DNA of 64,000 nucleotides from Planctomycetota bacterium (GTDB lineage Bacteria > Planctomycetota > MHYJ01 > WSZJ01 > JACPWG01), in assembly GCA_016197205.1 (NCBI GenBank), contig JACPWG010000080.1, positions 1-64,000 of the forward strand, read 5' to 3'. The first letter of the stretch is position 1. Each line of letters opens with the position of its first letter. Made by a program: the position numbers and the translations under genes. The notes below the pieces were generated by a model. That model was given only the letters and a program-made list of their open reading frames with translations, did no database searches and was not told where the DNA came from. Shown in pieces: positions 9,330 to 18,219 of the stretch.

Positions 9330-9512
9330 GGCTCAATGCTCAATTTTCAGACAAGGCTCAAAGTTCAAGGCTCAGAGTTCAAGGCTCAGAGTTCAAGGCT
9401 CAGAGTTCAAGGCTCAGAGTCCGCGAGCCCGTGCCCGGGCTACGTTCCGTGGTGGTCATTGAGCATTGAATCTTGAACCTTGTCTGAGTCTTGAAAATTG
9501 AGCATCGAGAAT
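9330..9512. repeat. Word repeats 'TTCAAGGCTCAGAG' in tandem and inverted
   Basis: A 14-bp unit GTTCAAGGCTCAGA occurs about four times in direct array at 9368..9422, preceded by AAGGCTCAATGCTCAATTTT. After a short GC-rich spacer the complementary words (TTGAGCATTGAATCTTGAAC, TTGAAAATTGAGCAT) follow, so the whole block can fold back. Similar words occur at 17165..17385. It separates the SGNH and MBOAT genes by about 310 bp and holds no gene. Confidence 0.7.
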
Positions 9513-9578
9513 TCTTGTCCCCCCCCTGCGCGTCAAACGAGCAGGTCATTTTCTTACGGGACCTAAGGCTGCTTCGGC

Positions 9579-11057
9579 ATGTCGTTCACTTCCATCGCGT
9601 TCCTGCTCTTCTGCCCCGTCACGCTCGGGCTCTGGCATCTCCTGCCCTGGTTCCCCGCGGCGAAGGGCGCGCTGCTCGTTGCGAGTCTTTTTTTCTATGG
9701 CTACTGGAAGCCCCCGTACTTGCTGCTCTTGGTCCTTACGACGGGAGTCGATTATCTCGCGAGCCGCCGGATCCACGCCGCGGGCGCGGGCGCGGGCGCG
9801 GAGCGCACGCGGCGAGCGTGGCTGGTCGCTTCGATCGGCTCGAACCTCCTCTCGCTCGGGTTCTTCAAGTACGCGGGCTTCGTCGTCGACAACGTGAACA
9901 CGCTCGCGGCCGCCGTGGGGCTAGGGCTGGAGTGCCCCCGGCCGGAAATCGTCCTGCCGCTCGGCATCTCGTTCTACACGTTTCAGTCGATGAGCTACAC
10001 GATCGATGTCTTCCGTCGCAGGATCCGGCCGGCGCGCAGCTTCGCCGAGTGCCTGCTCTTCGTGTCTTTTTTTCCCCAGCTTGTCGCGGGACCGATCCTG
10101 CGGGCCCACGAATTCCTCTACCAGCTCGGCCGGCGCCGCCGCGTGTCGCTCCCCATCGTCTGGACGGGGCTTTACTACGTCGTCCAGGGGTACTTTCTCA
10201 AAGTGGTCCTCGCGGACAATCTCGCGGTCTTCGCCGACGCCGGCTTCGGCGCCGCGGGGCGGGGGCGCTTCGTGCCCTTCGGCATGGCCTGGCAGGCGAC
10301 GCTCGCCTTCAGCTTCCAGATCCTCTGCGACTTCTGGGGCTACTCGGCGATCGCGAAGGGGCTCGCGCTCCTGATGGGCTTCCGCTTTCCGGACAATTTC
10401 AACTATCCGTACCTGGCGGCGACGTTCAGCGATTTTTGGCGGCGCTGGCACATGACGCTTTCGACCTGGCTGCGGGACTATCTGTACACGCCGCTCGGCG
10501 GGAACCGCGTGGGCGCGGCTCGGACCTACGCGAACCTGCTGGCCACGATGCTGCTGGGCGGGCTCTGGCACGGCGCGTCCTGGACGTTCGTGGCGTGGGG
10601 CGGGCTGCACGGCCTCGGCCTCGCGGTGGAGCGCGCGCTCTTCGGGCGACGGCGGCGACCGGAGTCCGGACTTTATCGGGCGTTGTGGTGGGCGGCCGTC
10701 CAGCTCACCGTCCTCGCGGGGTGGGTCCTGTTCAGGTCGGAGAGCTTCGGCGCGGCGCTGCGGCTGCTGGCGAGTCTCACGTCCCCGCTCTGGGAAGACA
10801 CACGCCCCTCGCTCGTGGGGGTCGAGCCCATGGCCGTCGCGGCCGTCGCCACCGCCGCGGGGATGCACCTCGTCGCCTTCGCCCGGGAACGAGGACGCGC
10901 GCGAGCGCGCGCGCAGGGGTTCGCGGGAAGTGCTGCGCCGGCGCTCCGGCGGGTGCTCGACGACCCGCGACTCCTCGGCGCGGCGGCCGGGGCGATGCTT
11001 TTCGCGCTGGCCGTCTTCCCGGGCGACCCGCACGGGTTCATTTATTTCCAGTTCTGA
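9579..11057 (+). CDS. MBOAT family O-acyltransferase (AlgI-like)
   Basis: Inner-membrane O-acyltransferase that moves acyl groups, usually acetyl, toward an exported polysaccharide. 492 aa, rich in hydrophobic segments throughout, matching the ~470-520 aa of AlgI/DltB relatives. Family blocks are present: LFVSFFPQLVAGPI, QILCDFWGYSAIAKGLALLMG, NFNYPYLA...FWRRWHMTLSTWLRDYLY, and the catalytic-region GLWHGASWTFVAWGGLHG around residues 329-346 with the conserved His at about 331. A TAAGG ribosome site precedes the ATG by 9 nt. With the upstream SGNH protein it forms an O-acylation pair. No glycosyltransferases lie nearby, so the substrate cannot be inferred from context. Confidence 0.88.
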   Translation: MSFTSIAFLLFCPVTLGLWHLLPWFPAAKGALLVASLFFYGYWKPPYLLLLVLTTGVDYLASRRIHAAGAGAGAERTRRAWLVASIGSNLLSLGFFKYAGFVVDNVNTLAAAVGLGLECPRPEIVLPLGISFYTFQSMSYTIDVFRRRIRPARSFAECLLFVSFFPQLVAGPILRAHEFLYQLGRRRRVSLPIVWTGLYYVVQGYFLKVVLADNLAVFADAGFGAAGRGRFVPFGMAWQATLAFSFQILCDFWGYSAIAKGLALLMGFRFPDNFNYPYLAATFSDFWRRWHMTLSTWLRDYLYTPLGGNRVGAARTYANLLATMLLGGLWHGASWTFVAWGGLHGLGLAVERALFGRRRRPESGLYRALWWAAVQLTVLAGWVLFRSESFGAALRLLASLTSPLWEDTRPSLVGVEPMAVAAVATAAGMHLVAFARERGRARARAQGFAGSAAPALRRVLDDPRLLGAAAGAMLFALAVFPGDPHGFIYFQF

Positions 11058-11110
11058 AATGGAGCGCACCGGACACGGGCCGGCCCCCGAGGTCGGAGGC
11101 TGAGCGGTTT

Positions 11111-11308
11111 CTACTCGGTGCCGTCCTTCACGACCCGGAAGCCGACCGCGGGACTGCGACGGTCGATTTCGAACGGCTCGCGTGTCGCGCGAAGGTGCTC
11201 CACCGCACGCCCCCCCCCAACGCTTCGCGCTCGTGCATCCGCGCGCGGTCGGGAATCGAGGGCGGCTTGCGAGGATTGGGCTTCGGCCGAGCCGCTTCTT
11301 GGGAGCAT
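11111..11308 (-). pseudogene. C-terminal remnant of a formylglycine-generating-enzyme-like domain
   Basis: The reading frame ends REPFEIDRRSPAVGFRVVKDG, which matches the terminal VGFRVVxDG signature of FGE-sulfatase domains, preceded by a weak GG-x-A-x-x block where LRGGSW is expected. A run of nine G near 11216 lies exactly where the frame stops resembling the family, consistent with a frameshift. No upstream FGE signatures (LPTEAEWE, MAGNVWEW) are visible on this strand. I read it as a decayed tail, unrelated by position to the intact FGE-domain genes at 36-49 kb. Confidence 0.35.
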
Positions 11309-12255
11309 GTCAGGCTCCCAATCGGGGCCGAATCACGGCGCCTGGACCCCGCGCTGCCTGCAGATGGTCAGAGCGGTGAACTTGGGGAGCTCGGTGTGCC
11401 GTAGGATGGACGTGGGATTCCCGTTCGCCGAGTTCTCCTAGGTCGAGTGGGATGCGCATTCGCGGCGGAAGGGGCACCCGTGACTCTCCAGTTGCCTGAG
11501 CAGCTCCCGGCGCTTCCTGCTGTCGTCTCCAAGGGCACGACCGCGATCCGAGACGATGCCTGAAGCAGGAGATGGATTGGTTCTTCTACATGGTCTTATA
11601 GTTGAGCATGGCGGCGCTCCGAAGGGGGCCGCGTGTTGGTGTTGCGCACGACCAAGTATAGCGCGGTCCGGCCAGTGCGACAAGAGCCAAGGCCGGAGGA
11701 CGGAGGACGGAGGACCGGAGGAGCTGTCTTCCGTCGCGTCCCGTGGCCGGGCTCCTCCTGCCTCGGCAGCCTGGGCCCTGACGGCACGTGGCACCCGCCG
11801 GTAGACTCCGGGCGTGCGAGGCGTCCGTGCCGGGCCGGGGAGGCGGGCCCGCGTCCCGACCGCAGCCCGCGGGGATCCGATTTCCGGGGTCCTCGTGGCC
11901 GGACGACGAAGTTCTGAATCACTTTCCGACCCAGCTCTCCGCACATCACAGGGTTGAAGGCGGACGATCCGCCCAAGGGATTTGTCGCAAGATGGTCGCG
12001 CACGAAAAGTCGCTTCGGCACTGATACGGCTTTGCGGGGGCCGAATCCCCGATTTTCGCGGCTTTTGCGACAACCTCTGAAGAGGCTGTCGCAGAAGCTG
12101 TGCGGCCGAAACACTGCCCCAGCATTCACGCGGCTTTGCGGGCGACGAATTCGGGTTTTCGCGGCTTTTTCGGCACCCTCTGATGCGCGAGCTTCGACAG
12201 TACGCGATAGCACCGCGAGGGGGGGGGGCTGGGCTCCTCTCCATGCCCTTCTTTG
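11309..12255. other. Gene-poor stretch with tandem repeat and hairpin
   Basis: No convincing coding region. A ~54-bp sequence starting CGGCTTTGCGGG and ending ACCTCTGA occurs twice (12027..12080 and 12131..12183) about 104 bp apart with roughly 80% identity. A hairpin lies at 12066..12093 (TGCGACAACCTCT / AGAGGCTGTCGCA, 2-nt loop), overlapping the end of the first copy. The stretch also holds homopolymer runs (G9 near 12220) and GGAGGACGGAGGAC words near 11697. Confidence 0.55.
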
Positions 12256-12933
12256 TCATCGGCCGCGGATCGAGTCCAGCGTCGGGGTCGCGAGGGGGAG
12301 GTCGCGCTCCTCGTGCTCGGGAGCGAACTGGTGGACGACCGAGAAGACGCGGCCGTTCGCTCGAAGGACGTGGACGCGGCACTCATGTTCGTCGCCGTCC
12401 GGGTCGGAATAGGTGATGGTGACGCGGTGTCCGGAGGAGGTCTTGAATTTCACGGCGGACGCCTCCGACGCGTGGACGTCCTCGCCGTGGTTGGTCTGGA
12501 AGGTGGACGTGAGGGCCTTCACCATTTCGCGCAGGACGGCGAGCACCTCTTCGTCGGACTTCTCGCCATGGTCGGTGAGCACCAGAGAGGAGCCCCCGGC
12601 GTTGATGAGGGTGACGGTCCGGCCGCTCGTGTCCTTGTCGTCCTTCAGGGAGAAGGAGGTGTCGAACTGGAAGGTCAGGTGATCCGTGGCGTACTCCTGG
12701 ATCCGCTTTCGGCGGATGACGATCGTCACGCTCTTTGAAGGGTCTTTTGTTTTCAGGGCCGTCGGCTGCCCCTCGACAACGTCCTGGACCTGGCCGTCGA
12801 CCGTGACCTCGAAGACCGAAGCGGGCGCCTCTTCCTCCGCGGCCGCGGAGCGCAGGGTCAGGACCGGAGTGAGGGCAAGGGCGGAACCGAGGGCTGCGAG
12901 GCAGGAGAGGAGGAGCATGCGGGGAGTGGACAT
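12256..12933 (-). CDS. Secreted protein of unknown function
   Basis: 225 aa from ATG 12933, preceded by AAAGG at about 9 nt. Residues 1-33 form a signal peptide (hydrophobic LLLSCLAALGSALALTPVLTL, then AAA before acidic residues). There is no convincing lipobox although a Cys lies in the hydrophobic core. The mature part is acidic and polar with beta-strand-like stretches (VTIVIRRKRIQEY, HRVTITYSDPDGDEHECRVHV, GRVFSVVHQF). I recognise no domain. It is flanked by repeats and not in an operon with the MuiA-like genes. Confidence 0.65.
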   Translation of the reverse strand: MSTPRMLLLSCLAALGSALALTPVLTLRSAAAEEEAPASVFEVTVDGQVQDVVEGQPTALKTKDPSKSVTIVIRRKRIQEYATDHLTFQFDTSFSLKDDKDTSGRTVTLINAGGSSLVLTDHGEKSDEEVLAVLREMVKALTSTFQTNHGEDVHASEASAVKFKTSSGHRVTITYSDPDGDEHECRVHVLRANGRVFSVVHQFAPEHEERDLPLATPTLDSIRGR

Positions 12934-13029
12934 CGAATGGCCTTTCTGCTTGCACTCTTGCGGATCGGAGGGGGCGGGCGGGGGAATGCGATTGCCCGGG
13001 ATTGTTTGCGCCGTAGCGCAAATCTTGCG

Positions 13030-13215
13030 GAGACAATGACCAATTTTCAAGGACCAAACAATGCCCAAATGACCAATGACGAAGCGCTTGCGCTCCAGCA
13101 GCGAAGAAGAATGACGGCGCGGCGGCCCTGACGCCGGCCAGGTGTCCAGGTTGGTCCTTCGGGCTTGGTCCTTGATTGGTCATGGGTCATTGGGACTTGG
13201 TCATTCGTCAGCGGG
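13030..13215. repeat. Inverted repeats of 'CAATGACCAAT' words
   Basis: AATGACCAATTTTCAAGG, CCCAAATGACCAATGACG and, about 90 bp on, the mirrored TTGATTGGTCATGGGTCATT and GACTTGGTCATTCGTC form a fold-back block upstream of the secreted-protein gene. Like the other word-repeat blocks here, each arm is made of near-identical short words. No gene is visible in the ~370-bp gap. Confidence 0.6.
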
Positions 13216-13306
13216 CTCTGGTTGCGGCCACCGGCCGCGGTAGGCTATTTCCCTCGTAGGGGGGAGGGTCGGGGTGAGGGGTGCCGCAGGGAACCTCCCG
13301 GGCCCG

Positions 13307-14914
13307 TCAGAACGGCAGCCGTACCTTGGCCGACGCCCGAAGCTCGTAGCCCAGCCGCAGGGAACGCGTGGCGCGCGCGGGCAGGTCGACCTCCATCCGC
13401 GCGAAACCGTCCTTTGCGTCCATCGACCAGCCCGTGGCCTCCGTGAGGGAGACCTTGACGGCCTCGAGCTCGCTCACCGGGACGCGCTCCGTGACGAGCA
13501 CCCGGCGCGCGTCGCCGGAGAGGTTGGAAAGGTAGAGCCGGACCGTCCGGCGCAGCCGCTGCGAGCCGGTGAGGGCGCCGGTTTCGCGTTCGTCGTCAAA
13601 CTCCCGGCGTACCCGCACGCCGTCGTCGACGCCGAAGCCCAGCTCGAACGGCTCCCCCGTGCCGACGAACCCGATCCGACCCCTGCCCACGAGGCTCCCG
13701 CCGCGTGCCAGGCGGACCGGGCCCGCCAGGAGCGGGACCTTGCCGGCGTGGGTCAGCGTGGCCCGCACGTGCGCGACCGGCGCGCGCTCCGGGTAGACGA
13801 CCCGAACCACCTCCGCCTTCGTCGTCGCACGGACGATCTCCACGCGAAACGGGCGGCCATCCGAGGGGAGCGAGACCCGCTCGCGCGGCTCGAAGACCAG
13901 GGGCGCGCCCCCGTCGTCCATGCCGGGCATCTCCTCGACCTTGCGCGCGCCCCGGTCGAGGCCGGCGAGCGCGATCGCCTCCTCGCGCGCCTCCACGACG
14001 ATCTCTTTTTTTTCCTGCTCGGTCTTCCGCCGCGTGACGAGCCGGTCCTCGGTGAGCGCGGGCGGGGTCGCGGCGCGGGCGGGACGCGCGGTCGAGAAGC
14101 GCGCCTCGACGTCGTCCCACGCCTCGCCGGTGCGCTGCCAGGCGGTCGCCCAGGTCACCAGCTCCACCGACCCGGCGGCCTCGCCGGCGCCGGAGGCGAG
14201 CCGGGCGAGGTGCTCCGGACGCCACAGGGCGCAGGGGACGCGGTACACGGCCTCCACTTCGACCTCGCCCGCCGCCGCGGCGCGGAGCTGGACCTCGATG
14301 ACCGCTTCCCAGCGCGGCCGTTCCACGCGCCCGAGAGCGAGCCGGCTCGCGGCCCGTTCGGCTTTTTCCTGCGCGCGCGCCGCCCGCGCACGCGCGGTCA
14401 CCGCCGCGCCCAGCGCCTCCGCCGCGGACCGGTCGAGGGCGGCGTAGGCCCCGGCCCAGGCCTCCAGCACCCGTTCCGGGCCGGCCTGTCGCGGGACGCG
14501 CGCGATCGCCCGCGCCCAGTCCTCGGCGAGATGGAGCGCGCGGGCCTCCGCCTCCTGCGCGCGCTCCAGCGCGCGGGCGGCGTCCGCGCCCTCCCGGCGC
14601 GCCTCGCGCTCCGCCAGTTCGAGCGCCTCCAGTTCCCCGCGGCCGAGCGTCGGCTCCTGGTGCACGCGACGCAAGACGCGTGCGGCCAGGACCTCGGCGC
14701 CGTGAGGCGAACCCGCCGCGCGCACGCTTGCCTGCACGCTGCGGTCGTCCACGAACGGCGACACGCCCGCAAGCGCTACCCACTGGACGCCGGCGAGCAG
14801 CGTCGCGCGGGCCGACCGCGAGACTTCCGCGCGGTCCTCGAAGAGCGTGACGCGCGTGGCGCGGCCAGGCGCCGGGACGGCTGCCGCGGGTGGGGCGGCG
14901 ACGAGCTCAGTCAC
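13307..14914 (-). CDS. DUF4139/DUF4140 (mucoidy inhibitor MuiA) family protein
   Basis: 535 aa. The N-terminus (about residues 18-100, TRVTLFEDRAEVSRSARATL...GVSPFVDDRSVQASV) fits the DUF4140 domain, followed by a long Glu/Arg/Ala-rich coiled coil (~100-190) and the DUF4139 beta-rich domain (~205-530) ending LRLGYELRASAKVRLP. The family was named for a mucoidy phenotype but its biochemical role is not settled. The first 8 bp overlap the end of the upstream paralogue (14907..17120), so the two are co-translated. No signal peptide is visible. Confidence 0.8.
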   Translation of the reverse strand: MTELVAAPPAAAVPAPGRATRVTLFEDRAEVSRSARATLLAGVQWVALAGVSPFVDDRSVQASVRAAGSPHGAEVLAARVLRRVHQEPTLGRGELEALELAEREARREGADAARALERAQEAEARALHLAEDWARAIARVPRQAGPERVLEAWAGAYAALDRSAAEALGAAVTARARAARAQEKAERAASRLALGRVERPRWEAVIEVQLRAAAAGEVEVEAVYRVPCALWRPEHLARLASGAGEAAGSVELVTWATAWQRTGEAWDDVEARFSTARPARAATPPALTEDRLVTRRKTEQEKKEIVVEAREEAIALAGLDRGARKVEEMPGMDDGGAPLVFEPRERVSLPSDGRPFRVEIVRATTKAEVVRVVYPERAPVAHVRATLTHAGKVPLLAGPVRLARGGSLVGRGRIGFVGTGEPFELGFGVDDGVRVRREFDDERETGALTGSQRLRRTVRLYLSNLSGDARRVLVTERVPVSELEAVKVSLTEATGWSMDAKDGFARMEVDLPARATRSLRLGYELRASAKVRLPF

Positions 14915-17120
14915 GGCGGTTGCCTCCGACCAGCTCGCTCTTCGCCGGGAGGGTGATCCGGTAGCCGAAGTCGATCCGCGCCTTTCCGCCCGCGGGCACG
15001 TCGATGAACCAGCGCCGGCCGCCTTCGACGGGGCGGCCGCGTTCTTCCTGCTCGTAGCGCTGTCCGGGCGGCTGCGCCGGCTCGTCCTCGACGACGACCT
15101 CTTTGTCGTTCGTCACCGGCACGCGGTCGATGACCTCGACGCGGGCCGGCGCGCCGAGCGCGGAGGTCAGGTCGATCGTGACGCGATGCGTCACGACCGT
15201 GGAGCCGCCCAGGAGACCGGCCGCGGCCTCGTCCGCCCGCACGTTGCGGGAGACGCGGAGGCGGTCCTCCACGCCGAGGCCCAGGAGCAGGGTGCCGCCG
15301 CGGTCGACCGCCTCGACGGCGGAAGTCGCGGAGAGCGTCCCGTCCACGAAGACCTCGACGGGGCCGGCCAGAAGGGGGGCATCGAAGGGGTTTCGCAGCT
15401 CGACCTCGCGGTAGACCTCGGCGGCTTCGCGGGGCACGACGCGGAAGCGCGGGGCGCCCTGGCCGGCGGCGGCGGCGACCGGCACGCGGTGAGGGCGCGC
15501 GTCGGAAGGAACGTCTGAAGTGCTTGCGCCGTCGTAGCGATGGTCGAAGCGTCCCCGGCTGCCGAGGGGATCGGAGGCATGCGCGGGGGAGGCGAGGCCG
15601 TCGACGGCGGCCCGCGCCGCGCGAGCGGCCTGCGCGAAGGAGGGGCGTTCGTCGTGGCCCAGCCGGCCTCGGCGGCCGCGGTCCCCGGGGGGCGGGAGCA
15701 CGAGGCCGTCGAAGTCCAGCCAGGCTTCATCGGGCTCGACTTCCTCGGGGGCCGAAGTCTCGTGCGGGTCGGCGGGACGGCCCTCCGGTGAACCCCCTAG
15801 GCTGCCGCCACCGCCGTAGCCTCCGGGCACCCTCGGGGCCGCGGCAGCGGGTGCGGCACGCAGGGGTGCGCGCGCGGCGCCCGCTGCTTTGGCCATCGGC
15901 TGGGGGGCCGGGGGCGGGGGAGGAGGAGGGGGCGACCCACCCGCGTAACCTGGCGCGGAGAGGGTCGCGGCGTCAGGCTCCGGACCCGACTCGATCGTGC
16001 CGGAGGAGAGAACGGAGTCCTCGTAGAAGATCTCTTCGACAGCGTCGTCGTTCTCGGCGGCACGCGGAGGGCGGGCGGCCCGCTTGACGGATCGGTGCGC
16101 GCGGGTCTTGTTTCGCTCGTGTTCGACGCTTCGCCGGTCCACGAGTGAGCCCGCGCCGAACGAGGCGGGCATCGGCGGCGGCGCGACCGGTCGCGGCGCT
16201 CCGGCCAGGGCGCGATCGAAGGCTTCGAAGAGTCCATCCAGGCCCTCGGGGGCCGGCCGGTAGCCGCGTCGGGGCGCGGGCTGGGACCTGCCGAGGCGAA
16301 GCGAGGGCAGTTCGGGGAGTCGGGCATCGTGGACCAGGTCGGCGGTGGAGAAGGAGAACCGCACGCCGGTCCAGTCCTCGCCGGAATCCTGGGCCAGCAG
16401 GGCCTCGAGCGTCCAGGCCGCGCGGCTCGCGCCTTCGGAGAGTCGCACCGCGTATGCGGGCCACCAGCGGGCCGCGGCGACGGCGTACTCCAGCTCGAGC
16501 GATCGGACCGGGGCGTCGCCGGCCGCGAGCCGCACTTCGAAACACGAAGTCGGGCGGCCTTCGCCTGCGCGGGCCGCGGCCGGCGCCTGGGCGGCCGCAA
16601 GGCGGGCCGCATCGAGGTCGCGTGCGTTTTGTTCGAGGCGTGCGTCGAGGTCGAGGCCCCGCGCGTCCAGTTCGGCGACGAGGCGAGTCAGGAGGCCGCA
16701 CACCGCGACCGCGTCGCGGGCACGCTCGGCGGGGTCCGCTTGCCGCCAGCGCGGGGGGACGCGCACGCTCGGCCGAAGCGCGGCCAGAGTGTTTCGGCGC
16801 TCGCCGACATGTGCCCGCTCGGCCTCGAGGGCCGCGCAGTCGAGCTCGAGGGAGTGGAGGCGCTCGAGGGTCTCCCCCGGTCCGGCCGGATCGCCCGGAA
16901 GGACATAGCGCGTACGAAGGCCGACGACCTCGCGGCCGCCTTCGACCAGGGCCCGAGCGCTGCCCGGTTCGGCGAGCGACGTCACGCCGGCGATCGAGAG
17001 CTCGACGGGATCGCGGGGAAGCGTGGCCGGAAGGCTGACTCGGCGTCGGACCAGGGCGCCGCGGGCGTGCACGGTGACGTGCTCGATGCGGCTCTCGCAC
17101 TCGATGGGGGCGGGACGCAT
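14907..17120 (-). CDS. DUF4139/MuiA-like protein, long paralogue
   Basis: 737 aa. Same plan as the downstream gene: DUF4140-like start (IEHVTVHARGALVRRRVSLP...VELSIAGVTSLAEPGSARA), coiled coil (~85-190), then a DUF4139 domain starting near SLELEYAVAAARWWPAYAVRL and ending RIDFGYRITLPAKSEL. About 200 residues of low complexity with PPPPPPPPAP and Gly/Ala runs are inserted mid-domain, a common trait of the family. It is the first gene of a two-gene unit; the 8-bp overlap suggests a heteromeric or stoichiometric partnership. Function unknown. Confidence 0.75.
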   Translation of the reverse strand: MRPAPIECESRIEHVTVHARGALVRRRVSLPATLPRDPVELSIAGVTSLAEPGSARALVEGGREVVGLRTRYVLPGDPAGPGETLERLHSLELDCAALEAERAHVGERRNTLAALRPSVRVPPRWRQADPAERARDAVAVCGLLTRLVAELDARGLDLDARLEQNARDLDAARLAAAQAPAAARAGEGRPTSCFEVRLAAGDAPVRSLELEYAVAAARWWPAYAVRLSEGASRAAWTLEALLAQDSGEDWTGVRFSFSTADLVHDARLPELPSLRLGRSQPAPRRGYRPAPEGLDGLFEAFDRALAGAPRPVAPPPMPASFGAGSLVDRRSVEHERNKTRAHRSVKRAARPPRAAENDDAVEEIFYEDSVLSSGTIESGPEPDAATLSAPGYAGGSPPPPPPPPAPQPMAKAAGAARAPLRAAPAAAAPRVPGGYGGGGSLGGSPEGRPADPHETSAPEEVEPDEAWLDFDGLVLPPPGDRGRRGRLGHDERPSFAQAARAARAAVDGLASPAHASDPLGSRGRFDHRYDGASTSDVPSDARPHRVPVAAAAGQGAPRFRVVPREAAEVYREVELRNPFDAPLLAGPVEVFVDGTLSATSAVEAVDRGGTLLLGLGVEDRLRVSRNVRADEAAAGLLGGSTVVTHRVTIDLTSALGAPARVEVIDRVPVTNDKEVVVEDEPAQPPGQRYEQEERGRPVEGGRRWFIDVPAGGKARIDFGYRITLPAKSELVGGNRRD

Positions 17121-17164
17121 GGGTGGGCCTGTGGTTCGGAGTTGAAGCCCTACTCGCCTGGGAG

Positions 17165-17385
17165 CGGGAACGAAGGCTCAATTCTCAATGATCAAGGGTC
17201 AATCAAGGTTCAAGCCTCAAGGCTCAACGCGTCGTGCGCGGGCGTGAAGGAAGCTGCTCCAACACGGTGATCAGGCACCTCGGTGGAGATCCGCGTTCAC
17301 GGCTCCGGTCCGCTGAGCATTGAACCTTGAGCCTTGCCTGAAAATAGAGCCTTGAGCCTTGAGCCTTTTCCTGAGGAGCTCCCCG
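17165..17385. repeat. Inverted word repeats 'AAGGCTCAA' / 'TTGAGCCTT'
   Basis: GAAGGCTCAATTCTCAATG, CAAGGTTCAAGCCTCAAGGC on the left and GAGCATTGAACCTTGAGCC, AGAGCCTTGAGCCTTGAGCC on the right form a fold-back pair around a ~90-bp spacer. These are the same words as in 9330..9512. The block fills the gap between the PilZ gene stop and the MuiA-like gene start and contains no gene. Confidence 0.65.
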
Positions 17386-17422
17386 GTTTCCGAGCGGCAG
17401 GAGTTGTGTGTTTGCGGGCCCC

Positions 17423-17962
17423 TTAGTTGTTCCCCTTCTGGTAGTACCGCACCACGCGGGGCTTCCGGAGCGTCACCGCGTTTTCGCGGTAGCCGTCGAT
17501 GTGCCGCTCGAAGCGGCTCTCGACCTTAGGGTCGAGTTCATCGAAGCGCACGCCACCCAGCCAGGCGCCGGTTCCCGCCATGGCGGCCCCGTCGCGGAGT
17601 TGTTCGGTCCAGACCACCGAGCCCGCGACCTTCATCTCCGCGCCGTTCGCCCCCGGGAACCGGAAGACCAGGCGCTGGGACCAGTCCAGCGGCCGGTACG
17701 ACGCCATCTTCATGCCGGTCGTGGAGCAATCCACGACCTGGAAGGGAAACGAATGGCTCAGGCCGAACTTCGAGAGCAGCGTGTCCTGCGAAAAGGTCCC
17801 TCCGCACTTTTTCACGCGCGCACGCCCCGCGCGACGCCGATCGTTGTTCTGGTCCTGGCCTCTGGCTTTCAGCATGGGGAATTCTCCGTCGCTGGGTTTG
17901 CCGGTGTCCGCTTCCGCTCCGAGACCTTCGCCCGGATCGCGAGGATCGTAAGGGGGGAACAT
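17423..17962 (-). CDS. PilZ-domain protein (c-di-GMP receptor candidate)
   Basis: 179 aa if ATG 17962 is used; the frame is open further upstream, so the start is uncertain. The PilZ signatures are visible: an RRRAGRARV block equivalent to RxxxR and, about 35 residues on, VVDCSTTGMKM equivalent to (D/N)xSxxG, followed by strands LVFRFPG, EMKVAGSVVWTEQ and WLGGVRFDEL. PilZ domains bind cyclic di-GMP and often act on pili or motility. The gene lies divergently next to the tad genes, which fits such a role but does not prove it. Confidence 0.7.
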   Translation of the reverse strand: MFPPYDPRDPGEGLGAEADTGKPSDGEFPMLKARGQDQNNDRRRAGRARVKKCGGTFSQDTLLSKFGLSHSFPFQVVDCSTTGMKMASYRPLDWSQRLVFRFPGANGAEMKVAGSVVWTEQLRDGAAMAGTGAWLGGVRFDELDPKVESRFERHIDGYRENAVTLRKPRVVRYYQKGNN

Positions 17963-18219
17963 GATAACCGTCGCCCCCGCCGGAATCAAGAATAATTCGT
18001 GAATGAGTTCCCCGGAGCGTTGCGAAGACGAGGGCGCTGCCTGCGTCGCAGGGCCGACCTCCGCCGAGCCTTGATTTTGCGGACCGGAGGCGGTATCCTT
18101 GCCAAGCGACTCCGGCTCGGCGTGGAGCCCCTTTCGGTCCCGCGCTCGTCCGGAGGCCCGGCCGCGCTCGTCCCAGGCCATTTACCGCCCCTACCCGTCC
18201 GTTCGAGGTCCTCCCGCTG

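Noticed and set aside
9360..9422. CRISPR-like array
   Set aside because: The 14-bp unit repeats without spacers, there is no cas gene, and it belongs to the word-repeat class.
11438..12382. Minus-strand frames of 200-314 codons in the 11.4-12.4 kb gap
   Set aside because: Arg/Pro/Ser-rich with no motifs, they cross tandem repeats and overlap the secreted-protein gene.
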